From assembly GCA_021201815.1 (NCBI GenBank), contig JAJQEC010000080.1:1-64000 (forward strand): 64,000 nt of DNA, read 5' to 3'. The notes beneath the pieces are model-generated. The model saw only the letters and a list, made by a program, of their open reading frames with translations. It was not told the origin of the DNA and ran no database searches. Positions within the stretch are counted from its first letter, which is position 1. The number at the start of each line of letters is the position of its first letter. Below are positions 26,797 through 35,713 of the stretch, piece by piece. Position numbers and translations under genes: made by a program. Origin of the DNA: Candidatus Azobacteroides sp. GTDB taxonomy: Bacteria > Bacteroidota > Bacteroidia > Bacteroidales > WRGA01.

Positions 26797-29007
26797 ATGA
26801 CACAAAACTTATTCTGGCTGGTACCGGCTTCGTCGCTACTGGCATTGGGTTTTGCCTGGTATTTTTTCAGGCAGATGAAAAATGAGAGTGAAGGAACAGA
26901 CCTTATGAAGGAAATTGCGGCGCATGTCCGTCAGGGAGCTATGGCTTACCTTAGGCAACAGTACAAAGTTGTAGGGATTGTATTTGCTGTGCTGGCTGTC
27001 TTTTTTGCTTTTCTGGCTTATGGGCTTAAGATTCAGAATGTCTGGGTTCCTTTTGCTTTTATAACAGGAGGATTCTTTTCCGGTTTAGCGGGTTTTATCG
27101 GAATGAAAACCGCCACTTATGCTTCCGCAAGGACAGCAAATGCTGCCATGAATTCCTTGAACCATGGTCTTCGGGTTGCTTTCCGTTCCGGCGCAGTAAT
27201 GGGGCTGGTTGTGGTTGGTTTAGGTCTTTTGGACATTTCTATCTGGTATCTGGTGCTGGATTATTTTGTAGAGAGTGCGACTGCCTCTCAGAAATTAGTT
27301 GTTATTACCACAACGATGTTAACCTTTGGAATGGGAGCCTCTACACAAGCATTGTTTGCCCGTGTCGGAGGAGGGATTTTTACAAAGGCGGCAGATGTGG
27401 GAGCCGACTTAGTGGGAAAGGTTGAAGCGGGAATTCCGGAAGATGATCCTCGTAATCCGGCTACTATTGCAGATAATGTCGGAGATAATGTCGGAGATGT
27501 AGCAGGTATGGGAGCTGATTTATATGAAAGTTATTGCGGTTCTATTTTGGCTACTGCGGCATTGGGAGCTTCTGCTTTTTATCTTAATCCCGAAATGCAA
27601 TTAAAAGCCGTATTTGCTCCGATGCTAATTGCTGCAGTAGGTGTTGTTCTTTCAATTATCGGAATTTTTCTGGTAAGAACAAAAGAAGGCGCAACAATGA
27701 AACAGCTTTTAGGATCTTTGGGAAAAGGTGTGAATGTGAGTTCCATTTTAATTGCATTATGTACCTTTGGTATATTATATATATTGGAAATACAAAATTG
27801 GGTAGGCATTTCTTTTTCTGTTATCACAGGACTTGTTGCCGGTATAATTATCGGGCAGTCAACAGAATATTATACTTCCCATTCATATAAACCTACAAAA
27901 AAGGTAGCAGAAAGTGCGAAAACAGGACCTGCTACTGTAATTATTTCCGGTATCGGATTAGGAATGTTATCCACTGCAATTCCGGTGTTGACTATCGGTG
28001 TTGCTATTATCCTGGCATTTTTGTGTGCTACTAATTTTGATGTGCAGAATATGCTTAGTGCACAAACTCTGAGTTTAGGATTATATGGAGTAGGTATTGC
28101 GGCTGTAGGTATGCTTTCAACACTCGGTATCACTCTTGCAACAGATGCGTATGGTCCTATTGCGGATAATGCAGGTGGGAACGCAGAGATGAGTAAACTT
28201 CCTCCGCATGTACGTCAGCGTACGGATGCCCTGGATGCTTTAGGAAATACCACTGCTGCTACAGGAAAAGGGTTTGCTATCGGCTCTGCCGCTTTAACTG
28301 CTTTGGCGTTGCTTGCTTCTTACATTGAGGAAGTAAAAATAGCCCTGCAACATGTGAATCAGCATGTGATTGTTCTTTCTAATGGAGTAAGCGTTGATGT
28401 AGTGAATGCTACTATTGTGGATTTTATGGATTATTTCCAGGTTACCTTAATGAATCCGAAAGTGCTTGTGGGAGTGTTTATTGGTTCTATGATGGCTTTT
28501 TTGTTCTGTGGATTAACGATGAATGCGGTTGGTCGCGCTGCCCAGAGCATGGTTCAGGAAGTACGCCGTCAGTTCCGTGAAATAAAAGGAATTTTAGACG
28601 GTACAGGACAACCCGATTATGCACGCTGTGTCGAAATTTCAACAAAAGGAGCTCAGCGCGAAATGTTATTGCCTTCTATTCTGGCTATTCTTGCACCTAT
28701 TATTACAGGAGTAATTTTCGGTGTTGCCGGCGTGATGGGATTATTAATCGGAGGACTTGCCAGTGGATTTGTTCTTGCTATTTTTATGGCTAACTCCGGT
28801 GGTGCCTGGGACAATGCAAAAAAATATATTGAAGAAGGAAACCTTGAAGGAAAAGGTTCGGATAATCATAAGGCTACAGTAGTAGGTGATACTGTCGGGG
28901 ATCCATTCAAAGATACTTCAGGTCCTTCTCTTAATATTCTTATTAAATTAATGAGTATGGTAGCTATTGTAACGGCTGGATTAACATTAGCGTTCTCTAT
29001 CATGTAA
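26797..29007 (+). CDS. hppA: Membrane-bound ion-pumping pyrophosphatase
   Basis: The 736-residue protein hydrolyses pyrophosphate to pump H+ and/or Na+ across the inner membrane. About 16 helices are evident. Active-site segments are [20 protein letters not shown] near 205 (DxxxDxxxKxE), [20 protein letters not shown] near 225, and [20 protein letters not shown] near 700. The [18 protein letters not shown] segment near 485 has Ala where K+-independent enzymes carry Lys, so it is predicted to be K+-stimulated; such enzymes in Bacteroidota include Na+ and dual Na+/H+ pumps. ATG at 26797 is preferred to a GTG one codon upstream. A strong terminator follows 28 bases after the stop. Confidence 0.95.
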   Translation: MTQNLFWLVPASSLLALGFAWYFFRQMKNESEGTDLMKEIAAHVRQGAMAYLRQQYKVVGIVFAVLAVFFAFLAYGLKIQNVWVPFAFITGGFFSGLAGFIGMKTATYASARTANAAMNSLNHGLRVAFRSGAVMGLVVVGLGLLDISIWYLVLDYFVESATASQKLVVITTTMLTFGMGASTQALFARVGGGIFTKAADVGADLVGKVEAGIPEDDPRNPATIADNVGDNVGDVAGMGADLYESYCGSILATAALGASAFYLNPEMQLKAVFAPMLIAAVGVVLSIIGIFLVRTKEGATMKQLLGSLGKGVNVSSILIALCTFGILYILEIQNWVGISFSVITGLVAGIIIGQSTEYYTSHSYKPTKKVAESAKTGPATVIISGIGLGMLSTAIPVLTIGVAIILAFLCATNFDVQNMLSAQTLSLGLYGVGIAAVGMLSTLGITLATDAYGPIADNAGGNAEMSKLPPHVRQRTDALDALGNTTAATGKGFAIGSAALTALALLASYIEEVKIALQHVNQHVIVLSNGVSVDVVNATIVDFMDYFQVTLMNPKVLVGVFIGSMMAFLFCGLTMNAVGRAAQSMVQEVRRQFREIKGILDGTGQPDYARCVEISTKGAQREMLLPSILAILAPIITGVIFGVAGVMGLLIGGLASGFVLAIFMANSGGAWDNAKKYIEEGNLEGKGSDNHKATVVGDTVGDPFKDTSGPSLNILIKLMSMVAIVTAGLTLAFSIM

Positions 29008-29034
29008 TTAATTGTGAAATAAGTAAAATAGATA

Positions 29035-29068
29035 AAAACGCATATTTTCTTTAGAAAATATGCGTTTT
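29035..29068 (+). terminator. Terminator after hppA
   Basis: AAAACGCATATTTTC (29035-29049), loop TTTA, GAAAATATGCGTTTT (29054-29068) and further T residues make a 15-pair intrinsic terminator. Confidence 0.85.
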
Positions 29069-29485
29069 TTCGTTGTATCCATAATTCAAGCGATAAAAAT
29101 AAAACTCAAAATGATATTGCAATAAAATAAGATCATTAAAATAATAGTGATAAATTAATTTTTAATTGTTGTAAATGTGAATATTTTATAAATTAAACAA
29201 CTAAAGGCGCTTTGGTAGTAGTGGAAGGATTTTATTAATTTATATTTTATTTTTTTACATAAAATATTCTATCCTCTTTATCTTTAATTATGTTATATTT
29301 AAAAAAAATCATATTGTTTTGTATTAAAAAAAAACGTTTCTTTGCAAGCCAAAAACTTTATTGCTCTTTTAGATGTACTGTTCATTATATTACATCTATT
29401 CTTATATAGAAATATAAAATATTAAATTTTTATTTAAGAATATTTCATTGCCTTTTTAATGGATTAATATCAAATTAACCAAAAT
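29069..29485. other. AT-rich leader region of the polysaccharide export operon
   Basis: About 415 bases, extremely AT-rich, with no gene. TTTTG at 29317-29321 and TTTCTTTG at 29337-29344 (seven of eight to the -7 consensus, 15-base spacing) are a weak promoter candidate that would leave a leader of about 135 bases. No NusG-like antiterminator (UpxY) gene is found upstream, unlike many Bacteroides capsule loci. Confidence 0.35.
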
Positions 29486-30231
29486 ATGAAAATAAGATTT
29501 TACTTTTCTTTTTTGCTTTTTATCTTACTGGTTTCAAGTTGTATTTCACCTGGTAAAATTCCTTATTTAAAAGATGCGGAAAAATACCTCAGCAACAATT
29601 AAGCGCTGCGGCTACAGTATATGAGGCAAAAGTAATGCCAAAAGATATTTTATCTATTGTTGTAAGTACAGTTATCCCAGAAGCATCTGCTCCATTTAAT
29701 ATTAGCGGCTCGGAATATATTGTTGAAAGTGATGGATATATAGAATATCCGGTAGTAGGTCGTATCAGAGTGGAAGGATTAACTCGTTATGAAGTACAAG
29801 AACTTATAAAAAATCTTATTTATCCTAAATATCTGAAAGAAGATCCGTTGATTAAAGTTACTTTTATAAATTATAAAATAACCATTCTGGGAGAAGTAAG
29901 AAGTCCCGGAAGTTATAATGTGGATCGGGAAAAATGTTCGGTTTTCGATGCGTTGGCGCTTGCCGGTGATTTAACTATTGCCGGGAAAAGAGAGAATGTA
30001 TTGTTGATGCGGGAAGATGGGGATGGCGAAAAGAGTTTTTACCGCATAAATTTACAAGATAAAGATTTGGTACTCTATCCTTCTCTTTTTTATTTGCAGC
30101 AGAATGATATGTTATATGTAGAACCGAGTAAACAGGTTGCCATCAGTCAATCTTCAGGTTGGGTAATAAACACCATGTCCAGTCTTGTTTATTTAGCTAT
30201 TTATACCCTTACTCTTTTTAATTTAAAATAA
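29486..30231 (+). pseudogene. Wza-like polysaccharide export lipoprotein, frameshifted
   Basis: The ATG at 29486 opens a lipoprotein signal, KIRFYFSFLLFILLVSSC (lipobox Cys19), and continues to PYLKDAEK before meeting TAA at 29600. The rest of the protein, KIPQQQLSAAATVYEAKVMP and onward, is in another frame. One A missing from the five-A run at 29580-29584 accounts exactly for the break. The main part (from about 29600 to 30231) is an outer-membrane polysaccharide export domain: DILSIVVSTVIPEAS, DGYIEYPVVGRIRVEGLTRY, then a SLBB-type domain ITILGEVRSPGSYNVDREKC and NDMLYVEPSK. Restored length is about 248 residues, typical of Bacteroidota. Either an assembly error or a real, possibly reversible, inactivation. 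Upstream of the Wzc kinase by 21 bases. Confidence 0.8.
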
Positions 30232-30252
30232 TATTAATTTTTTTATTAAAAT

Positions 30253-32610
30253 ATGTCGGAAATTAATCAGAATATAAACATAAATAAAGGAAAAGAGCAT
30301 GAAATAGATTTGAGAGAATTCTTGTTCCGACTTTTAGGGCACTGGAAATGGTTCCTCATTTCTTTAATTATCTGTTTTGCTTACGGAATGTTTAAAATAT
30401 ACCGTGCCACTCCTTTATACAAAACGGTGGAACTTGTAATGATAAAAGATTCACGGAGCGGATCTGATGAATTTCTATTAGACCTGGCTGGTATGGGTAG
30501 AAGCAATATGGAAAATGAAATTGCCACTCTTACTTCTCCTGATATTTGTGCAAAAGTGATCACTTCATTAGAATTATATACTACATATCGTATTCAAGGA
30601 CAGTTCGGAATGCGGGAAAGGGAATTATATGGTGCGGATTGCCCTCTGTACGTAAGGTTAGAAAATGTTGCTCCGGATTCTATTTATCCTGCTTTTCTTG
30701 AATTTACTCCTCTTAAAGACCGGTTTGAGATAAATACGGGGGGTAAAATTTATTCTGTCAATGTGATGGATATGCCCTTGCAATTGAATACGCCAAAAGG
30801 AATATTTTATATTGACCTGAAAAAGGGACATTCTATGCCTGAAAGGGATATTTCGGTTTCTATTAATAATCCTGCTACTCTTTCCTGGATGTATGCCTCA
30901 TCCCTTTCGGTAGAAGAAGCAAGTGAAAATTCTACCTTGTTAAATATCTCAATGATTGGGCAGCATCCTGTAAAAAGCAGAGACTTTATTGTTAAATTGA
31001 TTGATATCTATAATGAAGAAACAGCGAATGATAAAAATATGGTTGCGTATAATACGTCAATTTTTATAAATGAACGTATAAAAGATATATCTTCAGAATT
31101 AGATGATGTAGAAAAAGCAGCTGAGGATTTCAGACAGGCACACCAGATAACAGATTTAAGTTCTGCTGCTCATGCTTATTTTCAACGTTCGAGTGTTAAT
31201 GAACAGGAATTATCGCAGTTAGAAACGCAATTGAATCTTATTACATTCGTAGAAAACTTTATTCTTAATCCGGAAAATGAAAGCAAGTTGATTCCGAATA
31301 TTTCTTTGTCAGATATGAGTATATCGAGTCTCATTAATCGTTATAATGAAGAATTATTAAACCGTGAGCGGCTTGTTAAAGCAACTTCAGAATCAAATCC
31401 GGCATTAATAGAAATGAATCAGCAGATCGCTTCAATGAGGCAAGGAATCCTGACGGCTATTTCTAATGTAAAAGGAACTACATTAATTGCAAAACAAAAT
31501 CTGGAACGACAGAATATTATTAATAATGCCAGAGTTCAAAATGTCCCTCAGCTGGACCGGCAGTTAAGTGAAATAACCCGCCAGCAAAAAGTAAAAGAAG
31601 ACTTATATATTTATCTTTTGAGAAAAAGAGAAGAAACAGCTTTGGCACAGGCTGCTATTTCTCCGAAAGCTAAAATAGTCACAGAACCTGTTGTTTCTTT
31701 TTCTCCGATTTATCCGAACACGAGGCTGACCATGATGTATTCATTGTTAGCAGGGCTTCTTATCCCCATAGCTATTATTGTAATAAGAGACTTTTTAAGG
31801 ACTAAGGTGGATAGTCGGGAAGATTTGACGAGAATATTACAGGCGCCTTTTATCGGGGAAATTTCTAAAAATACAGAAAAGTCGACTATTGTGGTCAGAA
31901 AGAATGTAAACTCTTCCATTGTGGAACTTTTCCGTACTCTTCGTAATAGTATCAACTTCATGATTTCTAACTCGGATAAAAAGGTTATATTAGTTACCTC
32001 TACATTAGCGGGTGAAGGAAAAACCTTTGTGAGTATAAATCTGGCGATGAGTTATGCATTGATGGATAAAAAAATTATCTTGATAGGGCTGGATATCAGA
32101 AATCCCAAGCTAGTTCAAAACATGGGAATAAAGAAAACCATAGGATTGACTTCTTATCTTTCCGGAGCAGAAACGGATTACAGGTCGTTAATAACCACCA
32201 CTCCTTTTCATGAAAATTTATTTCTTCTTCAATCAGGATCTGTTCCTCCTAATCCGAATGAACTGTTAGTATCTAATCGTCTTGATGAATTAATTCTTCA
32301 ATTAAGAAATGAATATGATGTGATTATTGTTGATACTGCACCCGTTGGTTTGATTTCGGATACTTTCCTTTTAAATCGTATTGCTGATTTGTTTATTTAT
32401 GTGACAAGGGAAAATGTAACACCAAAACAAACTATTGAATATGTAAATAATATTTATCATGAACATCGGTTAAATAACATGTATGTTGTGCTGAATGCAA
32501 CAGAACTGGATAAAAAGAGATATGGTTATGCACGATATAAATATGGATATAAATATTATTATGGTTATCAATCTGATGAATCGAAAAAGAAAAAAAAAGA
32601 AATAATGTAA
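30253..32610 (+). CDS. Wzc-like polysaccharide co-polymerase and tyrosine autokinase
   Basis: This 785-residue inner-membrane protein controls chain length and export of exopolysaccharide. It has a Wzz domain with a first helix at about 33-52, a long periplasmic coiled-coil region (250-470), a second helix near 492-512 after the PIYPNTRL proline motif, and a cytoplasmic BY-kinase. The Walker A GEGKT is at 587-591, the second Walker-like motif IILIGLDIRNPK near 613-624, and Walker B VIIVDTAPVGLISD near 692-705. The tail (about 756-775) is Tyr-rich (YARYKYGYKYYYGYQ), the autophosphorylation cluster. It follows the Wza-like gene in the same operon and is closed by a terminator. No glycosyltransferase or flippase genes accompany it. 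Confidence 0.92.
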   Translation: MSEINQNININKGKEHEIDLREFLFRLLGHWKWFLISLIICFAYGMFKIYRATPLYKTVELVMIKDSRSGSDEFLLDLAGMGRSNMENEIATLTSPDICAKVITSLELYTTYRIQGQFGMRERELYGADCPLYVRLENVAPDSIYPAFLEFTPLKDRFEINTGGKIYSVNVMDMPLQLNTPKGIFYIDLKKGHSMPERDISVSINNPATLSWMYASSLSVEEASENSTLLNISMIGQHPVKSRDFIVKLIDIYNEETANDKNMVAYNTSIFINERIKDISSELDDVEKAAEDFRQAHQITDLSSAAHAYFQRSSVNEQELSQLETQLNLITFVENFILNPENESKLIPNISLSDMSISSLINRYNEELLNRERLVKATSESNPALIEMNQQIASMRQGILTAISNVKGTTLIAKQNLERQNIINNARVQNVPQLDRQLSEITRQQKVKEDLYIYLLRKREETALAQAAISPKAKIVTEPVVSFSPIYPNTRLTMMYSLLAGLLIPIAIIVIRDFLRTKVDSREDLTRILQAPFIGEISKNTEKSTIVVRKNVNSSIVELFRTLRNSINFMISNSDKKVILVTSTLAGEGKTFVSINLAMSYALMDKKIILIGLDIRNPKLVQNMGIKKTIGLTSYLSGAETDYRSLITTTPFHENLFLLQSGSVPPNPNELLVSNRLDELILQLRNEYDVIIVDTAPVGLISDTFLLNRIADLFIYVTRENVTPKQTIEYVNNIYHEHRLNNMYVVLNATELDKKRYGYARYKYGYKYYYGYQSDESKKKKKEIM

Positions 32611-32637
32611 ATTATCAATTTTGTTTTTTCTGAATGA

Positions 32638-32696
32638 TTTTAATGCTTACCCCTGATAAAACTTATAAAAAGTTCTATCAGGGGTAAGCATTAAAA
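32638..32696. terminator. Long bidirectional terminator after wzc
   Basis: Perfect 21-base arms, 32638-32658 and 32676-32696 (cores GCTTACCCCTGATA and TATCAGGGGTAAGC), with a 17-base loop that itself contains AACTT/AAGTT. The arms end in T and A runs, so it can stop transcription from either side. It lies 27 bases beyond the wzc stop. Confidence 0.85.
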
Positions 32697-32797
32697 TAGG
32701 TTACCGGTTTAACTAAAATATCCAAGCATTCGGTTAATAAAAAAGAGAGAGGCAAATTTTCAATTGGTGTTTTAACCTGAAATAATTGATTAATACT

Positions 32798-32805
32798 TAT
32801 ATTTG
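32798..32805 (+). promoter_or_regulatory. Candidate -7 box for the DUF4254-GT9 operon
   Basis: TATATTTG is an exact TAnnTTTG match. Transcription would start near 32812, after an in-frame ATG at 32786, which therefore cannot be the start of the DUF4254 protein; the ATG at 32825 fits. Confidence 0.5.
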
Positions 32806-32824
32806 TATTTTAATAAAATCTTAT

Positions 32825-33436
32825 ATGATACAGTTTTCCAGTTTAGCGAATAAAATTTTTAAAGATTGTACAGATCTTTACCATGTGAAAAATAATGTAG
32901 ATGCCGAAATTGAAAATCCTTATGAAAAAAATAGTATTGAATATTATTTGTTTCTGAAAAACTGGATTGATGCTGTGCAGTGGCATCTGGAAGATATAAT
33001 AAGAGATCCGGGGATTGATCCCTGTGAGGCATTAAAAATAAAACGGAGGATTGACACTTCGAATCAGGAAAGAACAGATCTGGTTGAACTTATTGATACT
33101 TATTTCCGGGAAAAGTTCAGCACCATAACGCCACACGTAGATGCTACTATTAATACGGAAAGTCCGGCGTGGGCAATAGATCGTCTTTCTATCCTTGTTT
33201 TAAAAATATACCATATGCAGGAGGAAGTAAGCCGGAAAGATGCTTCTTCTCTTCATATTTTACAATGTGAACAAAAACTGAGCATTTTATTAGAACAGCA
33301 AAAGGATTTGTCTTTAGCTATTGATCAGCTATTAACAGATATAAGTATGGGGAAAAAATATATGAAGGTATATAAGCAAATGAAAATGTATAATGATCCG
33401 ACATTAAACCCGGTGCTTTATGGAAAGAACCGGTAA
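32825..33436 (+). CDS. DUF4254 domain protein
   Basis: The 203-residue, mostly helical, soluble protein matches the Bacteroidota family DUF4254, with NPYEKNSIEYYLFLKNWIDA near 36-55 followed by VQWHLEDIIRDPGIDP and ALKIKRRIDTSNQERTDLVE. Function is not established. It is regularly encoded next to glycosyltransferase family 9 genes, as here (GT9 begins 24 bases after its stop), which suggests a role in lipopolysaccharide or surface glycan assembly. Start at 32825 is chosen from the promoter position and because the family begins at about MIQFSSLANKIF. Confidence 0.8.
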   Translation: MIQFSSLANKIFKDCTDLYHVKNNVDAEIENPYEKNSIEYYLFLKNWIDAVQWHLEDIIRDPGIDPCEALKIKRRIDTSNQERTDLVELIDTYFREKFSTITPHVDATINTESPAWAIDRLSILVLKIYHMQEEVSRKDASSLHILQCEQKLSILLEQQKDLSLAIDQLLTDISMGKKYMKVYKQMKMYNDPTLNPVLYGKNR

Positions 33437-33460
33437 TTTAATGCTGTTTTTTGTTTTCTG

Positions 33461-34486
33461 ATGAATGTTTTGATAATCAGATTTTCCGCCATGGGAGATG
33501 TTACAATGACCGTGCCTGTGATTGATTCTTTGGCCAGACAACATCCGGAGATTACTTTTACAGTTGTTTCTCAGGATAATTTTGCAGCTTTTTTTGATTA
33601 TATGCCTGAGAATGTCCGTTTTTTTTCTGCATCTCTTAAAAAAGATCACAAAGGAATAAAAGGAATATACAAGCTTTTTCAGCAACTTAATAAATTGGGG
33701 ATAACGCATGTCGCTGACCTGCATAATGTGTTACGTTCAAAATTATTGCGTTTTTTCTTCTTCATTAGTGGGGTTCGTACTTTCCATATAAAAAAAGGAA
33801 AAAAGGAAAAAAGAAATCTTACCAGGAAAACAGATAAAAATTTATTTCCGTTAAAGAGTTCTTTCATCAGGTATCAGGAAGTTTTTTTATTATTAGGATT
33901 ACATTTTAACTTGAATTTTCATTCTATATTCGGAAAAAAGAAAGGAGATCTTAATAAAATAAAGTATTTTACAGGAGATAAAAATGAGGAATGGATAGGC
34001 ATAGCCCCTTTTGCAAAACATGTGGGTAAGATTTATCCTCTTGAAAAAACGGAAGAAATAGTTCGGGAATTGTCAACTAATTCCTCTATAAAAATATTTC
34101 TATTCGGAGCAGGTGAAAAAGAAAATCATATTTTATCATGTTGGGAAGAAAAATACAGAAATACTATTTCTGTTAATGGTAAGCTTAAGGGATTAAGAGA
34201 GGAGTTAATTCTTATCAGTCAGTTGAATGTAATGTATTCTATGGATTCCGCAAACATGCATCTTGCTTCTTTAACGAATACTCCTGTTATATCCATCTGG
34301 GGTGCTACGCATCCATATTCAGGTTTTTTAGGATGGAAACAGTCCTTAGAAGATGCAATCGGATCAGATCTTTCCTGTCGTCCTTGTTCTGTTTATGGAA
34401 ACAAGTCCTGTTATCGCAAGGATTATGCTTGTTTGAATAACTTATCTGTTGAAAAAATATTAGAAGCATTAAATAAATATTTGTAG
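33461..34486 (+). CDS. Glycosyltransferase family 9 (heptosyltransferase-like)
   Basis: A 341-residue GT-B enzyme of family 9. The N-terminal fold opens with VLIIRFSAMGDVTMTVPVID, typical of heptosyltransferases. The C-terminal domain holds IGIAPFAKHVGKIYPLEKT-type donor-site residues near 180-198, MYSMDSANMHLASLTNTPVI near 257-276 and a SCRPCSVYGNKSCYRKDYAC segment with four cysteines near the end. The likely role is transfer of a sugar to the lipid A core. It is co-transcribed with DUF4254 and followed after 11 bases by a PAP2 phosphatase. Confidence 0.9.
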   Translation: MNVLIIRFSAMGDVTMTVPVIDSLARQHPEITFTVVSQDNFAAFFDYMPENVRFFSASLKKDHKGIKGIYKLFQQLNKLGITHVADLHNVLRSKLLRFFFFISGVRTFHIKKGKKEKRNLTRKTDKNLFPLKSSFIRYQEVFLLLGLHFNLNFHSIFGKKKGDLNKIKYFTGDKNEEWIGIAPFAKHVGKIYPLEKTEEIVRELSTNSSIKIFLFGAGEKENHILSCWEEKYRNTISVNGKLKGLREELILISQLNVMYSMDSANMHLASLTNTPVISIWGATHPYSGFLGWKQSLEDAIGSDLSCRPCSVYGNKSCYRKDYACLNNLSVEKILEALNKYL

Positions 34487-34497
34487 TTTTTTTACTT

Positions 34498-35109
34498 ATG
34501 CACTTTCTTTTAGAATTAATACGGGATATTGAGGCCGGTTCCTTTTTATTTCTGAACGGGTATTTTCGTCATTCTGCTTTGGATTTTATTATGTGGTGGG
34601 CGAGTGATCGTTTTATCTGGATTCCATTGTATATTTTTTTCTTATGGAAAATTTATCAGAAGTATCCGAAACATTTCTGGCTGGTTATAATCTCCTGTTC
34701 TTTTCTTATTCTTTTAAATGATCAGTTGGGAAATATTTTTAAATACGGATTTGAAAGATTACGTCCGACGCATGATCTTTTACTTGGAAAATTGGTGAAT
34801 ACGGTAAAAGGTTATCAGGGAGGTAAGTATGGATTTTATTCGGCACATGCTGCAAATTCCTTTGCGATCGCCATGTTTGTCTCCATTCTTAAAAGAGATG
34901 AGTATACACTGTTTTTACCATTGGCATTTTCTTATGCTACTTTGGTTTCGTTTAGCCGTATTTATCTTGGAGTACATTATCCTAGTGATATTGTAACAGG
35001 AGCTTTTATAGGAATAGTTACCGGATGGTTTTTTGCTGTTTTATATTTAAAAGGTTATGGATATTTGGTAGATAGAAAAAAAGAACCACTGAAATTGGAA
35101 ATATCTTAA
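34498..35109 (+). CDS. PAP2-family membrane phosphatase
   Basis: This 203-residue integral membrane protein has the three PAP2 catalytic motifs: KYGFERLRP near 82-90 (KxxxxxxRP), YSAHAANSFAI near 117 (SxH) and SRIYLGVHYPSDI near 158-170 (SRxxxxxHxxxD). Five or six helices are predicted. Candidates for its substrate are undecaprenyl pyrophosphate or lipid A phosphates; its position after a GT9 gene, 11 bases away, favours lipid A or carrier-lipid recycling. Converges with rlmH nine bases downstream. Confidence 0.9.
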   Translation: MHFLLELIRDIEAGSFLFLNGYFRHSALDFIMWWASDRFIWIPLYIFFLWKIYQKYPKHFWLVIISCSFLILLNDQLGNIFKYGFERLRPTHDLLLGKLVNTVKGYQGGKYGFYSAHAANSFAIAMFVSILKRDEYTLFLPLAFSYATLVSFSRIYLGVHYPSDIVTGAFIGIVTGWFFAVLYLKGYGYLVDRKKEPLKLEIS

Positions 35110-35118
35110 TAGTATATT

Positions 35119-35592
35119 TTATTCATGATGATAGGGTTGTCCTTTTATTATAGTCATTGCTCTGTAAACTTGTTCAATAAATAATAACCTTATCATTTGA
35201 TGGGAAAAGGTCATTTTAGATAAAGATAATTTTTCTTTTGAAATTTTATAAACCTTTTCTGAAAAGCCAAAAGGTCCTCCTACTATAAAAACTATTTTTT
35301 TATTGGATTCCAGCATTTTTTTTTCTAAAAATTCAGCAAATTTTAACGAAGTAAATTCTGTGCCTTTTTCGTCTAAAAGAATGATATGATCATTTTTATC
35401 TATATATTTTAAGATTTCCTCCCCTTCTTTTTCTTTTTGCTGGATCTGATTCTGATTCTTATTGTTTTTAATATCCGGAATCACTATAACTTCAAAAGAA
35501 AGGTAGTGTTTAAGGCGTTTTTCATATTCCTGAATTGCTTCATTCAAGTATTTTGTCTGGGTTTTACCTACTACCAGCAACGTAATTTTCAT
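35119..35592 (-). CDS. rlmH: 23S rRNA (pseudouridine(1915)-N(3))-methyltransferase RlmH
   Basis: The 157-residue SPOUT methyltransferase acts on pseudouridine 1915 of 23S rRNA in the assembled ribosome. Its knot-forming C-terminus reads FIVGGPFGFSEKVYKISKEK, then SLSKMTFSHQMIRLLFIEQVYRAM and the terminal GQPYHHE that characterises the family. The N-terminal MKITLLVVGKT is also typical. Length is normal. Confidence 0.96.
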   Translation of the reverse strand: MKITLLVVGKTQTKYLNEAIQEYEKRLKHYLSFEVIVIPDIKNNKNQNQIQQKEKEGEEILKYIDKNDHIILLDEKGTEFTSLKFAEFLEKKMLESNKKIVFIVGGPFGFSEKVYKISKEKLSLSKMTFSHQMIRLLFIEQVYRAMTIIKGQPYHHE

Positions 35593-35673
35593 ATTTCTTT
35601 TTACTTTTAAGAAGGGTAAAAATAATATTTTTCATTGAAACAAATGGAAAGCCTGACAATAAAGATTTTTTGT

Positions 35674-35681
35674 TACTTTTG
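35674..35681 (+). promoter_or_regulatory. Candidate -7 box for the LysM-porT operon
   Basis: TACTTTTG matches TAnnTTTG and ends 32 bases before the ATG at 35714. No TTG at the expected upstream distance. Confidence 0.45.
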
Positions 35682-35713
35682 TTGTTTAATTAAAAACATT
35701 GGGAAAAATAGCT

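Noticed and set aside
32786-32824. Upstream start of the DUF4254 gene
   Set aside because: It precedes the predicted transcription start after the TATATTTG box at 32798-32805.
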